Source: an uncultured Granulosicoccaceae bacterium (GTDB lineage Bacteria; Pseudomonadota; Gammaproteobacteria; Granulosicoccales; Granulosicoccaceae). From it: a DNA stretch of 61,227 nt. The DNA is taken from positions 1 through 61,227 of the forward strand of contig CALIHW010000099.1 in the NCBI GenBank assembly GCA_938020525.1, written 5' to 3'. A model generated the notes under the pieces. The model saw nothing but the letters and a program-made list of their open reading frames with translations. It was not told where the DNA came from and searched no databases. Position numbers and translations under genes: made by a program. Positions 21,731 through 31,990 of the stretch are shown piece by piece (the first letter of the stretch is position 1; each line of letters opens with the position of its first letter).

Positions 21731-21758
21731 AAAAAGGCCCCTGCTAAGGGGCCTTTTT
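21731..21758 (+). terminator. rho-independent terminator after the initiator tRNA
   Basis: A 12-bp perfect stem AAAAAGGCCCCT/AGGGGCCTTTTT with loop GCTA ends in a T-run. It lies between the tRNA and rimP. It could end the tRNA transcript, or act as a partial terminator inside a tRNA-rimP-nusA operon. Confidence 0.93.
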
Positions 21759-21852
21759 GTTGTTTGGCCGGAATTAATCTCAGGCTGCCGTCTCGTCAAG
21801 ATGCGGGCCTGGAAAGTACCGACCACAGCGAGACTACGAACAGCGAATTTGA

Positions 21853-22377
21853 ATGCGAAGGGCACCAGAAAATATTTGGGATTTTCTGTCCCCCATTGTT
21901 GAGGGTATGGACTACACCTTCGTGGGTGCGACCCTGGGGCAGGGTGAGTCAGGTCTCACGCTTCGTGTCTATATAGACAAAGATGCCACTGATGAAGATG
22001 AAGGCATCGGAGAGACCGGTCCGAACAGGTCCGGTGTTGTAGTTGAAGATTGTGTTGCAGTTAGTCGTCAGGTCAGTGCGGCAATGGATGTTGAAGATCT
22101 GATCGCTAGTGAATATACGCTCGAGGTATCGTCACCTGGAGTAGACAGACCGCTCTTTACTGCAAATGATTACGAAGAGCAGGTTGGTAACATCGTTAAG
22201 TTCAAGTTAGGTATTACTGCCTCAGGCAGACGTAATTATAAAGGTGTAGTTGATCGGGTTGAAGAAGGCCTGGTTGTAGTGGAAGTTGACAACGAATTGC
22301 ATGAACTTGCCATGCTGGATATCGAATCGGCAAACCTGGTAGGCGCGGTTAATAAACGCGGTAGCAGGAAGGGCTGA
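21853..22377 (+). CDS. rimP: ribosome maturation factor RimP
   Basis: Cytoplasmic factor needed for maturation of the 30S subunit. It has 174 residues in two domains. The N-terminal domain contains LEVSSPGVDRPLFT, the family signature (about residues 95-108), and is followed by a C-terminal Sm-like beta barrel. Immediately upstream of nusA, the near-universal arrangement. An acidic insertion, DATDEDEGIGETGPNRSG (about residues 45-62), lengthens the N-terminal domain. Confidence 0.94.
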   Translation: MRRAPENIWDFLSPIVEGMDYTFVGATLGQGESGLTLRVYIDKDATDEDEGIGETGPNRSGVVVEDCVAVSRQVSAAMDVEDLIASEYTLEVSSPGVDRPLFTANDYEEQVGNIVKFKLGITASGRRNYKGVVDRVEEGLVVVEVDNELHELAMLDIESANLVGAVNKRGSRKG

Positions 22378-22489
22378 TGATGCAGGCAAGTAGATTGAAT
22401 GATAACAGGGCACGGAGTCCTTTTGAAAACGCGCTCAGGTTAAACACCTGGCATCGAGTACAGGCGATTTGCGCAAGGTATAGCTACTT

Positions 22490-24013
22490 ATGAGCAAAGA
22501 AATACTAATGGTGGTTGACGCCGTCTCTAACGAGAAAGGCGTAGAAGAAGACATTATTTTTGAAGCGCTTGAAGCGGCGCTCGCGTCTGCCACACGTAAA
22601 CGTAGTGGTAAAGATATCGAGTGCCGTGTGCACATTGACCGCGAGACCGGTGACTATGACACCTTCCGCCGCTGGGAAGTGGTAGCGGACGATGACGAGC
22701 AAGAATTTCCGCTGCGCCAGATCACTTTATCTGCAGCGCAGGTTGAAGATCCGGAACTTGAAATTGGCGGCTGGGTTGAAGATGACATCGAGTCTGTTGA
22801 CTTCGGTCGAATTGCGGCACAGACAGCGAAGCAGGTTATCGTACAGAAAGTTCGTGAGGCAGAACGTGCGCGTGTTGTTGAAGCGTTTAAAGATCGTGTT
22901 GGTGAACTTGTTATGGGTATCGTCAAGCGCACTGAGCGTGGCGGTGTCTACATTGATCTCGGCAACAATGCAGAAGCTTATATTCGTCGCGAAGAAATGA
23001 TCCCTCGTGAGGCGGTAAGAACCGGTGACAGACTACGTGCCTTTTTGCGCGATGTAGAACCGGAGGCTTATGGTCCGCAATTGTTTGCAACCAGAACTTC
23101 ACCTGAATTTTTAATTGAGCTCTTTAAGCTCGAAGTACCTGAAGTTGGGCAGGGTACGATTGAGATTCGCGGTGCTGCACGTGATGCAGGTAGCCGTGCG
23201 AAGATTGCCGTTGTGTCTAATGATCCGCGCCTTGACCCGGTAGGAGCTTGTGTTGGAATGCGTGGTTCACGTGTACAGACGGTTTCTAACGAACTCGCTG
23301 GTGAGCGCGTCGACATTATTCTATGGAATGAAAGCCCCGCTCAGTATGTCATTAACGCGATGGCACCTGCTGAAGTTGCATCCATCATTGTTGATGAAGA
23401 CAACGGCAGCATGGACATCATCGTTGATTCGGAAAAGCTCTCTTTGGCTATTGGTCGTGGTGGTCAGAATGTTCGCCTTGCGGGTGAGTTAACCGGCTGG
23501 ACTTTGAACGTCATGGACGAAGGTGCGGCGGATGAAAAGAATGAATCAGAAGCGCGTGTACTGGTAGACAAGTTCGTCGAACAGCTTACCGTTGATGAAG
23601 AAGTGGCGACCATTCTGGTACAGGAAGGTTTTACCAGTGTGGAAGAAGTAGCTTACGTACCTGAGCAGGAGTTGCTCGATGTCGATGAGTTTGACGATGA
23701 AATGGTGCAGGAACTCAGAGACCGTGCGCAGGATGTGCTGTTGACTCAGGCGCTGGTGACAGACGAGAAGATTAAAAACCTCAATCCATCAGATGAGTTG
23801 TTGGCGATGGAAGGAATCACTGCCGAGCTAGCCGTATCGCTTGCAGAGATTGAGGTAACCACAGTTGATGATCTGGCTGATCTTGCAACTGATGAGTTAA
23901 TGGTTATCGACGGCATGGATGAAGAGACCGCTGGTAAACTTATCATGAAAGCACGCGAGAGCTGGTTCCAGGAAGAGGAGCCAACAGCTCCAGAAGCTGG
24001 AACAGAGGCTTGA
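22490..24013 (+). CDS. nusA: transcription termination/antitermination factor NusA
   Basis: RNA-polymerase-binding elongation factor that modulates pausing, termination and antitermination. Domains in order: polymerase-binding N-terminal domain (1-125), S1 domain (about 136-200; [15 protein letters not shown]), tandem KH domains (about 230-345; [12 protein letters not shown] and [13 protein letters not shown]), and two C-terminal acidic helix-hairpin-helix repeats (about 365-490). The length of 507 is normal for gammaproteobacteria. Confidence 0.97.
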   Translation: MSKEILMVVDAVSNEKGVEEDIIFEALEAALASATRKRSGKDIECRVHIDRETGDYDTFRRWEVVADDDEQEFPLRQITLSAAQVEDPELEIGGWVEDDIESVDFGRIAAQTAKQVIVQKVREAERARVVEAFKDRVGELVMGIVKRTERGGVYIDLGNNAEAYIRREEMIPREAVRTGDRLRAFLRDVEPEAYGPQLFATRTSPEFLIELFKLEVPEVGQGTIEIRGAARDAGSRAKIAVVSNDPRLDPVGACVGMRGSRVQTVSNELAGERVDIILWNESPAQYVINAMAPAEVASIIVDEDNGSMDIIVDSEKLSLAIGRGGQNVRLAGELTGWTLNVMDEGAADEKNESEARVLVDKFVEQLTVDEEVATILVQEGFTSVEEVAYVPEQELLDVDEFDDEMVQELRDRAQDVLLTQALVTDEKIKNLNPSDELLAMEGITAELAVSLAEIEVTTVDDLADLATDELMVIDGMDEETAGKLIMKARESWFQEEEPTAPEAGTEA

Positions 24014-24037
24014 AGCTAGCGGGAGATAGAGACTAAT

Positions 24038-26767
24038 ATGGCAGATGTTACCGTCAAGCAGCTTGCTGACACGGTGGGAACGCCGGTCGAGAAACTGCTG
24101 CAGCAGCTGAAAGATGCAGGCGTTGAAAAGGGCGCCGCTGAAGACACTATTGATGCGTCTGAAAAGTCGCAGCTGTTAACTTTTTTACGCCAGTCGCAAG
24201 GTGTGGAAAAGAAGACGGCGGGTGCCAGCAAGATCACCTTGACGCGTAAGAAGCGCGGTGAAATCAAGGTGGGTGGCCCGGGCAAGAAAGCCGTAACCGT
24301 CGAGACTCGTGGCAAAAGAACCTATGCCAAGCGTGACGATTCAGCTCGCGAAGAGATGATTCGTCAGGCGGCGTTGCGTCAGCAGCAGGCAGAGAAAGAA
24401 GATACTAATCGTGAGCAGGATGCAGCACGAAACGAACAGCGTGATAAAGAGCTTGAAGCAGAAAGAGTAAAGCGCGAAGCAGAAGAAGCAGTTGTCTCAG
24501 AAGCTGATCGAATAAAAGCTGAAGAAGAAGCGGCGGAAGCTGCGCGCATTGCAGAAGAGCAGGCGCGCGAAGAAGCAGAAAAAGCCAGAATCGAAGCTGA
24601 GGCTGCGGCACGCGATGCAGTAGCGGCGGCAGCACTTGCCGAACTCACACTAAGCGTTGAAGAAGCCGGCAAGGCAAAAGAGCGTGCAGCACAGGCAGCT
24701 GCAGAAGCAGAACTATTAAGACAACAGGAAGCGCAGCGGCGTGCCGCAGGCGGCGCAGGTGCAGCTCGCGACAAAAAAGGTCGTGGTGCACCTTCAGATC
24801 CTAACGTCGTCAACATGCCTCCACCTGAAAACGGCAAGCCGGGTCGACGTGGTCGCGGTGGCAAGTCCGGTGGTGGCCGTAAAGAACTTCGAGTATCGGG
24901 AGGTCGTGGCGGCAAACGCGAGAAGCGCGGTCGTCGCGAGACTTATCAGCCGATTGAATCGAAGCATGGTTTTGCCAAGCCGACCGCTCCGGTTATACAT
25001 GATGTAGAAGTACCAGAGACTATTACGGTTGCCGAGTTGGGTAACCGTATGGCAGTAAAAGCCGGTGAAGTGATCAAGACCATGATGGGTATGGGCGTTA
25101 TGGCTACCATCAATCAGGTACTTGACCAGGATACTGCAGTGCTTGTTGTTGAAGAGATGGGTCACAACGCCATCACAACATCAGCGGATGACCTTGAGCT
25201 TGAGTTGCAGCAACGCCTGATGGCGGCAGCTAAAGGTGATGATGAATCAGAAGAGCTTTCTGTCAGACCACCGGTCGTTACAGTAATGGGTCACGTTGAC
25301 CATGGTAAGACATCACTGCTTGATTACATCCGATCAAGTCGGGTTGCAGCAGGTGAATCGGGTGGTATTACCCAGCACATCGGTGCTTACAGTGTTGAGC
25401 ACGATAAAGGGTCGATTACCTTCCTTGACACACCGGGTCACGCAGCGTTCAGTTCTATGCGTGCGCGTGGTGCACAAGCTACAGATATCGTAGTGCTTGT
25501 GGTTGCAGCCGACGATGGTGCGATGCCGCAAACGATTGAAGCAGTGCAACACTCACGTGCAGCGGAAGTGCCGATCATTGTTGCGGTAAACAAGATGGAT
25601 AAAGAAGACGCAGATCCTGAAAAGGTGAAGAACGACTTGTCCAAGCACGAAGTCATCTCTGAAGAATGGGGTGGCGATGTGATGTTTGTTCCGGTATCTG
25701 CGATAACCGGGCAGGGTATAGATGATCTACTTGATGCTTTGCTGCTTCAATCAGAGCTGTTAGAGCTTAGTGTTCGTAGTGAAGGCCCGGCGCAGGGTGT
25801 TGTGATTGAAGCAACACTTGATAAAGGTCGTGGTCCGGTAGCGACTGTTCTTGTACAGCAAGGTGAGCTTAAACGTGGTGATATCATGGTCACCGGTAAA
25901 GAGTTCGGTCGCGTGCGAGCAATGTTCAATGACAAAGGTGAGAATGTCGAGACAGCGGGCCCGTCAACACCGGTGCAGGTGCTTGGTTTGTCCAACACGC
26001 CGGACGCCGGTGAAGAGATGCTGGTATCCAAGGACGAGCGTGGTGCGCGTGAGCTGGCAGACCTCAGACACGATAAATCCCGTGATGCGAGACTGGCTGA
26101 ACGTAAGCCTGCCAAGCTGGAAGATGTATTTTCACAGGTTCAAAGCGGTGATCACAATACCTTAAACCTGGTTGTTAAAACCGATGTGCAGGGAAGCTTT
26201 GAAGCATTGCGTGATGCACTTGAGAATTTCTCCACTGATGAAGTGTTTATCAGAGTCATTGGTGGTGGTGTTGGTGGAATCACCGAATCAGATGCGCAGC
26301 TTGCATCAGCATCAAATGCGGTAATGATCGGCTTCAATGTACGTGCAGATAACGCTGCTCGCAGAATTATCTCCGAACAGGATATTGAGCTGCACTATGA
26401 CAGTGTGATCTATGAAGTGCTTGATCGAGTGAAGGCGGCAGCCGGTTTGATGTTGGCACCGGATATAGTCGAGAACATTATCGGCTTGGCAGAGGTGCAG
26501 GATGTTTTCCGTTCACCGAAGTTTGGTCATGTGGCAGGTTGTATGGTCGTTGACGGTGTTGTACGCAAAGATGAACCGATTCGCGTTCTGCGGGATAACG
26601 TTGTTATCTTTGAAGGTGAGCTTGAATCACTTCGTCGCTTCAAAGATGACGTCGGTGAAGTTCGCATGGGTACCGAGTGTGGTATTGGTGTAAAGAACTA
26701 CACAGACATCAAAGCCGGTGATCAGATCGAAGTCTTTGAACGCAAGGAAGTTGCACGGACTTTGTAA
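24038..26767 (+). CDS. infB: translation initiation factor IF-2
   Basis: GTPase that places initiator tRNA on the 30S subunit and promotes subunit joining. It has 909 residues. There is an N-terminal IF2 domain, then a long Glu/Ala/Arg coiled-coil stretch (about 110-250) and a Gly/Arg-rich linker (about 255-305). A second IF2_N domain follows. The G domain has GHVDHGKT (418-425), DTPGH (about 464-468) and NKMD (about 518-521), followed by the beta-barrel and fMet-tRNA-binding domains. In-frame internal initiation sites may give shorter forms as in E. coli, but none is proven here. Confidence 0.97.
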   Translation: MADVTVKQLADTVGTPVEKLLQQLKDAGVEKGAAEDTIDASEKSQLLTFLRQSQGVEKKTAGASKITLTRKKRGEIKVGGPGKKAVTVETRGKRTYAKRDDSAREEMIRQAALRQQQAEKEDTNREQDAARNEQRDKELEAERVKREAEEAVVSEADRIKAEEEAAEAARIAEEQAREEAEKARIEAEAAARDAVAAAALAELTLSVEEAGKAKERAAQAAAEAELLRQQEAQRRAAGGAGAARDKKGRGAPSDPNVVNMPPPENGKPGRRGRGGKSGGGRKELRVSGGRGGKREKRGRRETYQPIESKHGFAKPTAPVIHDVEVPETITVAELGNRMAVKAGEVIKTMMGMGVMATINQVLDQDTAVLVVEEMGHNAITTSADDLELELQQRLMAAAKGDDESEELSVRPPVVTVMGHVDHGKTSLLDYIRSSRVAAGESGGITQHIGAYSVEHDKGSITFLDTPGHAAFSSMRARGAQATDIVVLVVAADDGAMPQTIEAVQHSRAAEVPIIVAVNKMDKEDADPEKVKNDLSKHEVISEEWGGDVMFVPVSAITGQGIDDLLDALLLQSELLELSVRSEGPAQGVVIEATLDKGRGPVATVLVQQGELKRGDIMVTGKEFGRVRAMFNDKGENVETAGPSTPVQVLGLSNTPDAGEEMLVSKDERGARELADLRHDKSRDARLAERKPAKLEDVFSQVQSGDHNTLNLVVKTDVQGSFEALRDALENFSTDEVFIRVIGGGVGGITESDAQLASASNAVMIGFNVRADNAARRIISEQDIELHYDSVIYEVLDRVKAAAGLMLAPDIVENIIGLAEVQDVFRSPKFGHVAGCMVVDGVVRKDEPIRVLRDNVVIFEGELESLRRFKDDVGEVRMGTECGIGVKNYTDIKAGDQIEVFERKEVARTL

Positions 26768-26773
26768 TCCTTT

Positions 26774-27202
26774 ATGGCTAAAGATTATCCGCGCAGTTAC
26801 CGGGTGGCGGATCAGATACAGCGTGAGCTCTCTGATCTGATCAAACATGAGCTTAAAGACCCGCGAGTCCCGAATATGGTGACTATCGCGGGTGTTGAAG
26901 TCAGTAAAGATTTGTCCAGCGCCAAGGTTTATGTTTCTGCCATCACCATTGAAAGTGAGGGGGCAGAGAAGCAGGCCGATATGATCGATGCTTTGAATCA
27001 AGGCGGTGGTTATCTTAGAAAATTACTTGGCGGAAGAATGCGATTGCGAATCGTACCGTCGCTGAAGTTTTTCTATGATGAAGTTCAACAAACTGGTTCT
27101 GCACTCTCCAGTCTCATTGATGATGCTGTGGCAACCAATACGACGAATGCAGATGAAATGGAACAGTCTGATAAAGACAGCGTATGGAAGCGCGACCAAT
27201 AA
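26774..27202 (+). CDS. rbfA: 30S ribosome-binding factor RbfA
   Basis: KH-fold protein that binds immature 30S subunits near helix 1 of 16S rRNA and supports cold adaptation. It has 142 residues. The motif HELKDPRVPNMVTIAGVEVSKDLSSAKVYVS and the C-terminal LGGRMRLRIVPSLKFFYDE are family hallmarks. It starts six bases after infB and ends inside the start region of truB. Confidence 0.96.
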   Translation: MAKDYPRSYRVADQIQRELSDLIKHELKDPRVPNMVTIAGVEVSKDLSSAKVYVSAITIESEGAEKQADMIDALNQGGGYLRKLLGGRMRLRIVPSLKFFYDEVQQTGSALSSLIDDAVATNTTNADEMEQSDKDSVWKRDQ

Positions 27203-28107
27203 TGCGTGCGTTGAACGGAGTGCTGCTTTTAGACAAACCTCCGGGTGTGACATCTAACGGCGTGCTACAAAAAGTTCGCAAGTTATACAATGCCAAAAAA
27301 GCTGGCCACACAGGCAGCCTTGATCCATCTGCAACAGGCATGTTGCCGGTTTGTTTTGGTGAGGCAACCAAGCTGTGTGGATACATGCTTGATGCAGAAA
27401 AGACCTATCGCGTATCAGCGTTGTTAGGAGTCACTACAGACACCGAAGATGCAGACGGTGAAGTGTTAGAGACTCGTGAGGTACTAGAGATAACAGAAGC
27501 GCAGATGCTCGAAGCGGTGGCCTCTTTTAAAGGCGAACAGTTACAAAGACCGCCGATTTATTCTGCCATCAAAAAACAGGGCGTGCGGTCTTACAAGCTG
27601 GCGCGAGAAGGTAAAGAAGTGGAGCTTGAGCCGCGTTTGATTAATGTGGTCGAGGCGACACTTGCTGAGTTTACCGGGATGACTTTCACCCTGGAACTGA
27701 GAGTTTCAAAAGGGACTTATATTCGTTCGATCGTTAGGGATCTCGGAGAGCATTTTGGATGTGGTGCACACGTGACGGATCTGCGTCGGCTGGCGGTCTC
27801 GCCGTTTGATGGTAAGTCCATGTTCAGCCTGGAGGATATCCAGGCGGCTGGAAACGCCGATGAGTTCTTGCTGGCGGCAGATCAGGTCATTGCTGACTGG
27901 CGGTCGATCGTTATTGATGGTGAAACTGCATTCAGATTCAGGAATGGGTCAAAACCCGAATACAATGAAATTAGGGCAAATTGTGCTGATGAGCTGTTCA
28001 GAGTCTATAATGCTGATAATCAGTTCCTCGGTCTTGGCAAGGTTGTCGACGGCAGGCTCGAGACGGTCCGCCTGATTGGTGGCCAATTGGCGAGTAACGG
28101 CCAATGA
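27184..28107 (+). CDS. truB: tRNA pseudouridine-55 synthase TruB
   Basis: Converts U55 to pseudouridine in the T-loop of tRNAs. The catalytic aspartate is in GHTGSLDPSATGMLPV (about residues 39-54), with the family's KTYR, PPIYSAIKKQGVRSYKLAR and SKGTYIRSIVRDLG segments. It has 307 residues from ATG 27184. ATG 27202, overlapping the rbfA stop in a TAATG arrangement, is an equally plausible start and removes six residues. It precedes rpsO. Confidence 0.96.
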   Translation: MEARPIMRALNGVLLLDKPPGVTSNGVLQKVRKLYNAKKAGHTGSLDPSATGMLPVCFGEATKLCGYMLDAEKTYRVSALLGVTTDTEDADGEVLETREVLEITEAQMLEAVASFKGEQLQRPPIYSAIKKQGVRSYKLAREGKEVELEPRLINVVEATLAEFTGMTFTLELRVSKGTYIRSIVRDLGEHFGCGAHVTDLRRLAVSPFDGKSMFSLEDIQAAGNADEFLLAADQVIADWRSIVIDGETAFRFRNGSKPEYNEIRANCADELFRVYNADNQFLGLGKVVDGRLETVRLIGGQLASNGQ

Positions 28108-28121
28108 CAATTTTTTTAACC

Positions 28122-28155
28122 GCGAATACTACTGCTAAAAAGCTGGCATATTCGC
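28122..28155 (+). promoter_or_regulatory. hairpin in the rpsO leader
   Basis: A perfect 7-bp inverted repeat GCGAATA (28122-28128) and TATTCGC (28149-28155) encloses a loop that itself contains GCT-AAAA-AGC. It lies between truB and rpsO, 34 bases before the S15 start. S15 represses its own mRNA through leader structures in several bacteria, so this may be a regulatory leader; a promoter-proximal or processing hairpin is the alternative. Confidence 0.4.
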
Positions 28156-28189
28156 AATCACTACTCTTACCACAATAGTTGGAGAAACC

Positions 28190-28462
28190 ATGGGTTGTTT
28201 AAACGCCGAGCAAACGGCGGAGATTATTAACGAACATAAGCGCGACTCTTCGGACACGGGGTCACCAGAAGTTCAAGTAGCCTTGCTGTCCGCGAGAATC
28301 ACACATTTGACAGAGCACTTTAAAGCTCATAAACACGATCACCATTCCAGACGTGGACTGCTGCGCATGGTTAACCAACGCCGCAAGCTGCTCGACTACC
28401 TGAAGCGCAAAGATCAAAGTCGCTACCAGGACCTCATTGCTAAGCTTGGCCTACGCCGTTAA
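28190..28462 (+). CDS. rpsO: 30S ribosomal protein S15
   Basis: Primary 16S rRNA-binding protein of the small subunit platform. It has 90 residues with the family core [52 protein letters not shown] strong GGAGAAACC ribosome-binding site precedes the ATG. It lies in the conserved truB-rpsO-pnp order. Confidence 0.98.
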   Translation: MGCLNAEQTAEIINEHKRDSSDTGSPEVQVALLSARITHLTEHFKAHKHDHHSRRGLLRMVNQRRKLLDYLKRKDQSRYQDLIAKLGLRR

Positions 28463-28479
28463 TCGCACTTCCACGATCA

Positions 28480-28495
28480 ATGACTACAAAGTCAT
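28480..28495 (+). promoter_or_regulatory. rpsO-pnp intergenic hairpin
   Basis: ATGACT and AGTCAT form a perfect 6-bp stem with loop ACAA, 16 bases before the pnp start. In E. coli the equivalent region is an RNase III-processed hairpin through which PNPase controls its own mRNA. Here the stem is much shorter, so that role is a guess. Confidence 0.35.
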
Positions 28496-28511
28496 AACCT
28501 AAGGAATACAA

Positions 28512-30632
28512 GTGAATCCAGTAATCAAGAAATTTCAGTATGGCGGCCACGAGGTCACCATGGAGATAGGGGAGATTGCACGACAAACTTCCGCTGCTAT
28601 CAAAATAAGTATCGGCGATACCATGGTATTGGTTTCTGCCGTCGGTAAGAAAGACATGAAGCCGGGACAGGATTTCTTCCCGCTAACTGTCAACTATCAA
28701 GAGCGCACATACGCTGCCGGTAAAATTCCCGGTGGGTTTTTTAAGCGCGAAGGCCGCCCGAGTGAAAGTGAAACACTGGTTTGTCGTTTGATCGATCGAC
28801 CTATTCGTCCACTGTTCCCGAAAGGCTTTAAAAACGAAGTTCAGATCATCCCGACTGTGATGTCACTAGATCCTGAAATTCAGGCAGACATAGTATCCAT
28901 TCTCGGTGCGTCAGCTGCATTGGCTTGTTCCGGTATGCCGTTCATGGGACCAATTGGTGCGGCACGCGTTGGTTACATTAATGGATCATATGTACTCAAC
29001 CCGACAAAAACACAAATTGATGAAGAATCGCAACTGGACCTCGTTGTTGCAGGTACTGAAAACGCAGTGTTGATGGTTGAATCTGAAGCAGACACATTGT
29101 CTGAAGAAGTTATGCTTGGTGCCGTTGTCTATGGTCATGAGCAAATGCAGCTTGCTATCAAGGCAATCACTGAACTTGCTGCAGAAGTCGGCGCTGCACA
29201 GTGGGAATGGAGTGCTCCTGAAAAAGATGAATCACTGGCAAGCAAAGTGGCAGCGCAAGCTGAAGCTGGTTTGAGTGAGGCTTATAGCACTGCAGACAAA
29301 ATGGAACGTCAGGATAAAGTATCTGCGGTTAAAGAGGCGGCGGTTGCGGCTCTGGTCACTGAAGATGAAAACTCTCCTACGGCTGCAGATGTAAAGGGCG
29401 AGGTAGCATCGCTTGAGAAGTCTCTGGTTCGTGGCCGAATCTTGTCTGGCGAAAGACGCATTGATGGTCGTGACACCAGAACTGTCCGTCCAATCTCTGT
29501 AAAAACCGGCATACTTCCTCGAGTTCATGGTTCTGCACTTTTCACTCGTGGCGAAACGCAGGCTATTGTGGCGGTAACGCTCGGTACTACTCGCGATGCA
29601 CAGATCATTGATGCAATCGATGGTGAGCGCAGAGACGCGTTTATGTTGCACTACAACTTTCCTCCGTATTGTGTTGGTGAAACTGGTTTTGTCGGCTCGC
29701 CGAAGCGTCGTGAAATCGGCCACGGTAAGTTGGCCAAGCGTGGCGTACAAGCAGTTATGCCTGATGAAGAAAGTTTCCCGTACACGGTACGTGTTGTCTC
29801 TGAAATCACTGAATCTAACGGTTCGAGCTCAATGGCAAGTGTCTGTGGCTCAAGCCTTGCGATGATGGATGCCGGTGTTCCACTAGCGGCTCCTGTAGCT
29901 GGTATCGCAATGGGTCTGATCAAAGAAGACAATCGCTTTGCAGTATTGAGCGACATTCTGGGTGATGAAGATCACCTCGGTGACATGGATTTCAAGGTAG
30001 CTGGTTCTGAAAATGGTGTTACTGCTTTGCAGATGGACATCAAGATCGACGGTATCACTGCAGAAATCATGGAAGCGGCACTTGAGCAAGCCAAAGAAGG
30101 CCGTCTTTTCATACTCGGCGAGATGAACAAGGTACTTGGCTCACCACGTGAAGAATTGTCTGAGCATGCCCCTCGCTTTATCACTGTTAAGATTCACCCT
30201 GAAAAGATTGCAGCAGTCATTGGTAAAGGTGGCGCGGTCATTCGTGCGCTGACTGAAGAGACTGGTGCGACAATCGATATCGGTGATGACGGTGTTATCA
30301 AGATTGCATCGAGTGATCGGGTGGCAGGTGAGGAGGCTAAGCGACGTATCGAGCAAATCACTGCAGATGTAGAAGTAGGCACTATCTACGAAGGTAAGGT
30401 TCAGAAGATTATGGACTTTGGTGCTTTTGTAAATATTCTGCCTGGCAAAGACGGTCTGGTGCATATCTCGCAAATATCTGAAAACCGCGTACAGAACGTG
30501 GCTGATGAATTGAGCGAAGGACAGACTGTTCGAGTTAAAGTACTTGAGGTTGACAAGCAGGGTCGTATCAGACTCAGCATGAAAGCAGTTGCTGCAGAAG
30601 GTGAAGAAGCACCTGCTCCTGAATCTACCTGA
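28512..30632 (+). CDS. pnp: polyribonucleotide nucleotidyltransferase (PNPase)
   Basis: Phosphorolytic 3'-to-5' exoribonuclease and degradosome component. It has 706 residues and a GTG start. Two RNase PH-like domains (about 1-220 and 310-545) are joined by a helical domain. A KH domain (about 555-620; [20 protein letters not shown]) and an S1 domain (about 622-690; [20 protein letters not shown]) follow. The catalytic-domain signature [23 protein letters not shown] is intact. Last gene of the nusA-pnp cluster. Confidence 0.97.
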   Translation: MNPVIKKFQYGGHEVTMEIGEIARQTSAAIKISIGDTMVLVSAVGKKDMKPGQDFFPLTVNYQERTYAAGKIPGGFFKREGRPSESETLVCRLIDRPIRPLFPKGFKNEVQIIPTVMSLDPEIQADIVSILGASAALACSGMPFMGPIGAARVGYINGSYVLNPTKTQIDEESQLDLVVAGTENAVLMVESEADTLSEEVMLGAVVYGHEQMQLAIKAITELAAEVGAAQWEWSAPEKDESLASKVAAQAEAGLSEAYSTADKMERQDKVSAVKEAAVAALVTEDENSPTAADVKGEVASLEKSLVRGRILSGERRIDGRDTRTVRPISVKTGILPRVHGSALFTRGETQAIVAVTLGTTRDAQIIDAIDGERRDAFMLHYNFPPYCVGETGFVGSPKRREIGHGKLAKRGVQAVMPDEESFPYTVRVVSEITESNGSSSMASVCGSSLAMMDAGVPLAAPVAGIAMGLIKEDNRFAVLSDILGDEDHLGDMDFKVAGSENGVTALQMDIKIDGITAEIMEAALEQAKEGRLFILGEMNKVLGSPREELSEHAPRFITVKIHPEKIAAVIGKGGAVIRALTEETGATIDIGDDGVIKIASSDRVAGEEAKRRIEQITADVEVGTIYEGKVQKIMDFGAFVNILPGKDGLVHISQISENRVQNVADELSEGQTVRVKVLEVDKQGRIRLSMKAVAAEGEEAPAPEST

Positions 30633-30654
30633 TCAGGAACGTCCTTAGTAATAA

Positions 30655-30697
30655 GGCCTTAAGTAACTGGGCCTCAAGTTACTGAGCCTTAAGTTAC
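30655..30697 (+). repeat. tandem ~15-bp repeat after pnp
   Basis: Three units in a row: GGCCTTAAGTAACTG, GGCCTCAAGTTACTG and AGCCTTAAGTTACG. A fourth degenerate unit (GTCCTTAGTAAT) precedes them. The array lies between the pnp stop and its terminator, as the ftsH repeat does. Some units are near-palindromic (CCTTAAG). Confidence 0.85.
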
Positions 30698-30708
30698 GAG
30701 AAATTAAA

Positions 30709-30736
30709 GCGGGTTGTTTATACAGCCCGTTTTTTA
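30709..30736 (+). terminator. rho-independent terminator after pnp
   Basis: The stem GCGGGTTGT/ACAGCCCGT (9 bp with two G-U wobbles) has loop TTAT and is followed by a run of T. It closes the rimP-pnp operon. Confidence 0.88.
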
Positions 30737-30868
30737 TTTGCATACGGAAAGCGGTAAAGCTCCAATAGAGTACATTACTCTCTCCGGTGAGCTTTAAAGT
30801 TTTATATTACGCCCAGAAGGGCCGATAAACTAACTCGCATAGCAGCTTACAATCAGGCAGCCAGGGTG

Positions 30869-31342
30869 ATGAATTCCGCTGACGATAACATCCACGAATT
30901 TCACATGCGAGAGTGTATTGAACTCGCGCAGGATGCATCGAACGTGGGTGAGGTACCGGTAGGCGCCATTGTAGTTTTTGACGATAAAGTCATTGCAAGA
31001 GCAAGCAATGCACAAATAAAGAATTGTGATCCAACAGCCCATGCCGAAGTTCTTGCATTGCGAGCTGCCTCCCACGCCACTGATAACTATCGACTACCAG
31101 GCTGTACGCTCTACAGTACTGTCGAACCCTGTTTGATGTGTGCCGGTGCGGCATTGCACGCCAGAGTAAAATGCATCGTTTATGGTGCGCCTGAACCACG
31201 TGCCGGTGCTGTTGGCGGCGAGATTGACTACTTCAACCGAATGACTCACGTACATAAACTTAGCGTGATCGGTGGAGTGCTGGAAGAGCAGTGCAAGGTG
31301 ATAATGCAGGATTTTTTTAAGGCGCGCCGCGCAAAAAGATAG
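30869..31342 (+). CDS. tadA: tRNA-specific adenosine deaminase TadA
   Basis: Deaminates A34 to inosine in the anticodon of tRNA-Arg(ACG). It has 157 residues from ATG 30869 (a GTG directly upstream is possible). The zinc site is HAE (58-60) and PCLMC (87-91, ligands C88 and C91), with E60 as the proton shuttle. DPTAHAE and the VxGARDPRAGA-like segment YGAPEPRAGAVGG separate it from cytidine deaminases. It stands alone between the pnp terminator and a regulatory gene pair. Confidence 0.95.
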   Translation: MNSADDNIHEFHMRECIELAQDASNVGEVPVGAIVVFDDKVIARASNAQIKNCDPTAHAEVLALRAASHATDNYRLPGCTLYSTVEPCLMCAGAALHARVKCIVYGAPEPRAGAVGGEIDYFNRMTHVHKLSVIGGVLEEQCKVIMQDFFKARRAKR

Positions 31343-31629
31343 CGGCCGATGTAGCCTGGGTAGCATTTTTGCGCTTTGCGCTGTCTGAAAACTTTGGTGT
31401 GTGTCGTGTGCTTGTCGCAGGGGAAGTTTCTCCGATATATCCTAAGTCATTGAAAATATTAAAACTGAAACCATACGCAGTCTACTACTGGGCGACAATA
31501 GTTTATTTGTTGCCCTACTTGTCGGGCGGTAGATAAAGAATACCTGCTTATTGTCGCTAGCTCTATATCTGGGGGTATTTCGGCAACTGGAAAAAAGGAC
31601 CTGTTTTCCACGAACAAGAGGTATACATC

Positions 31630-31935
31630 GTGAGTGTGGTATCCGAGCAATCCAGTAACGGTGATGAGGTTACAGTGTCAGTCGCAGGTCGTTTTGATTA
31701 TCGTATCTACGATAGTTTCAAAGCCTCCTTTCATGACATAGATGAATCCCGCAAGGCGGTTAACGTCGACTTAAGCAAAACTGATTACATGGATAGCAGC
31801 GCGCTTGGCATGCTGTTGATGATGCGTGAGCATGTGGGTCGTGCAGTAAAGATAAGGCTCGTAAATCCAACACCTGATGTTATGCGAGTTCTCGCAATTG
31901 CTAACTTCGATAAGCTCTTTTCGATTAAGTCGTAA
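31630..31935 (+). CDS. STAS-domain anti-sigma factor antagonist
   Basis: A single STAS domain of 101 residues, like SpoIIAA/RsbV proteins that bind and neutralise an anti-sigma kinase when unphosphorylated. The phosphorylatable serine is in DYMDSSALG (Ser57). The start is GTG, preceded by an AAGAGG ribosome-binding region. The next gene, 55 bases on, encodes a matching HATPase, so the pair probably forms a partner-switching module. No sigma factor or PP2C phosphatase lies beside it, and the output is unknown. Confidence 0.88.
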   Translation: MSVVSEQSSNGDEVTVSVAGRFDYRIYDSFKASFHDIDESRKAVNVDLSKTDYMDSSALGMLLMMREHVGRAVKIRLVNPTPDVMRVLAIANFDKLFSIKS

Positions 31936-31990
31936 ATCTTAAGCCAGCCGTATCTAGTCTGATCGTGTCAACCAATAGATCACAAAAGCC

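Noticed and set aside
24379..24915. 178-codon minus-strand Ser/Ala/Arg-rich frame
   Set aside because: Shadow of the repetitive coiled-coil part of infB.
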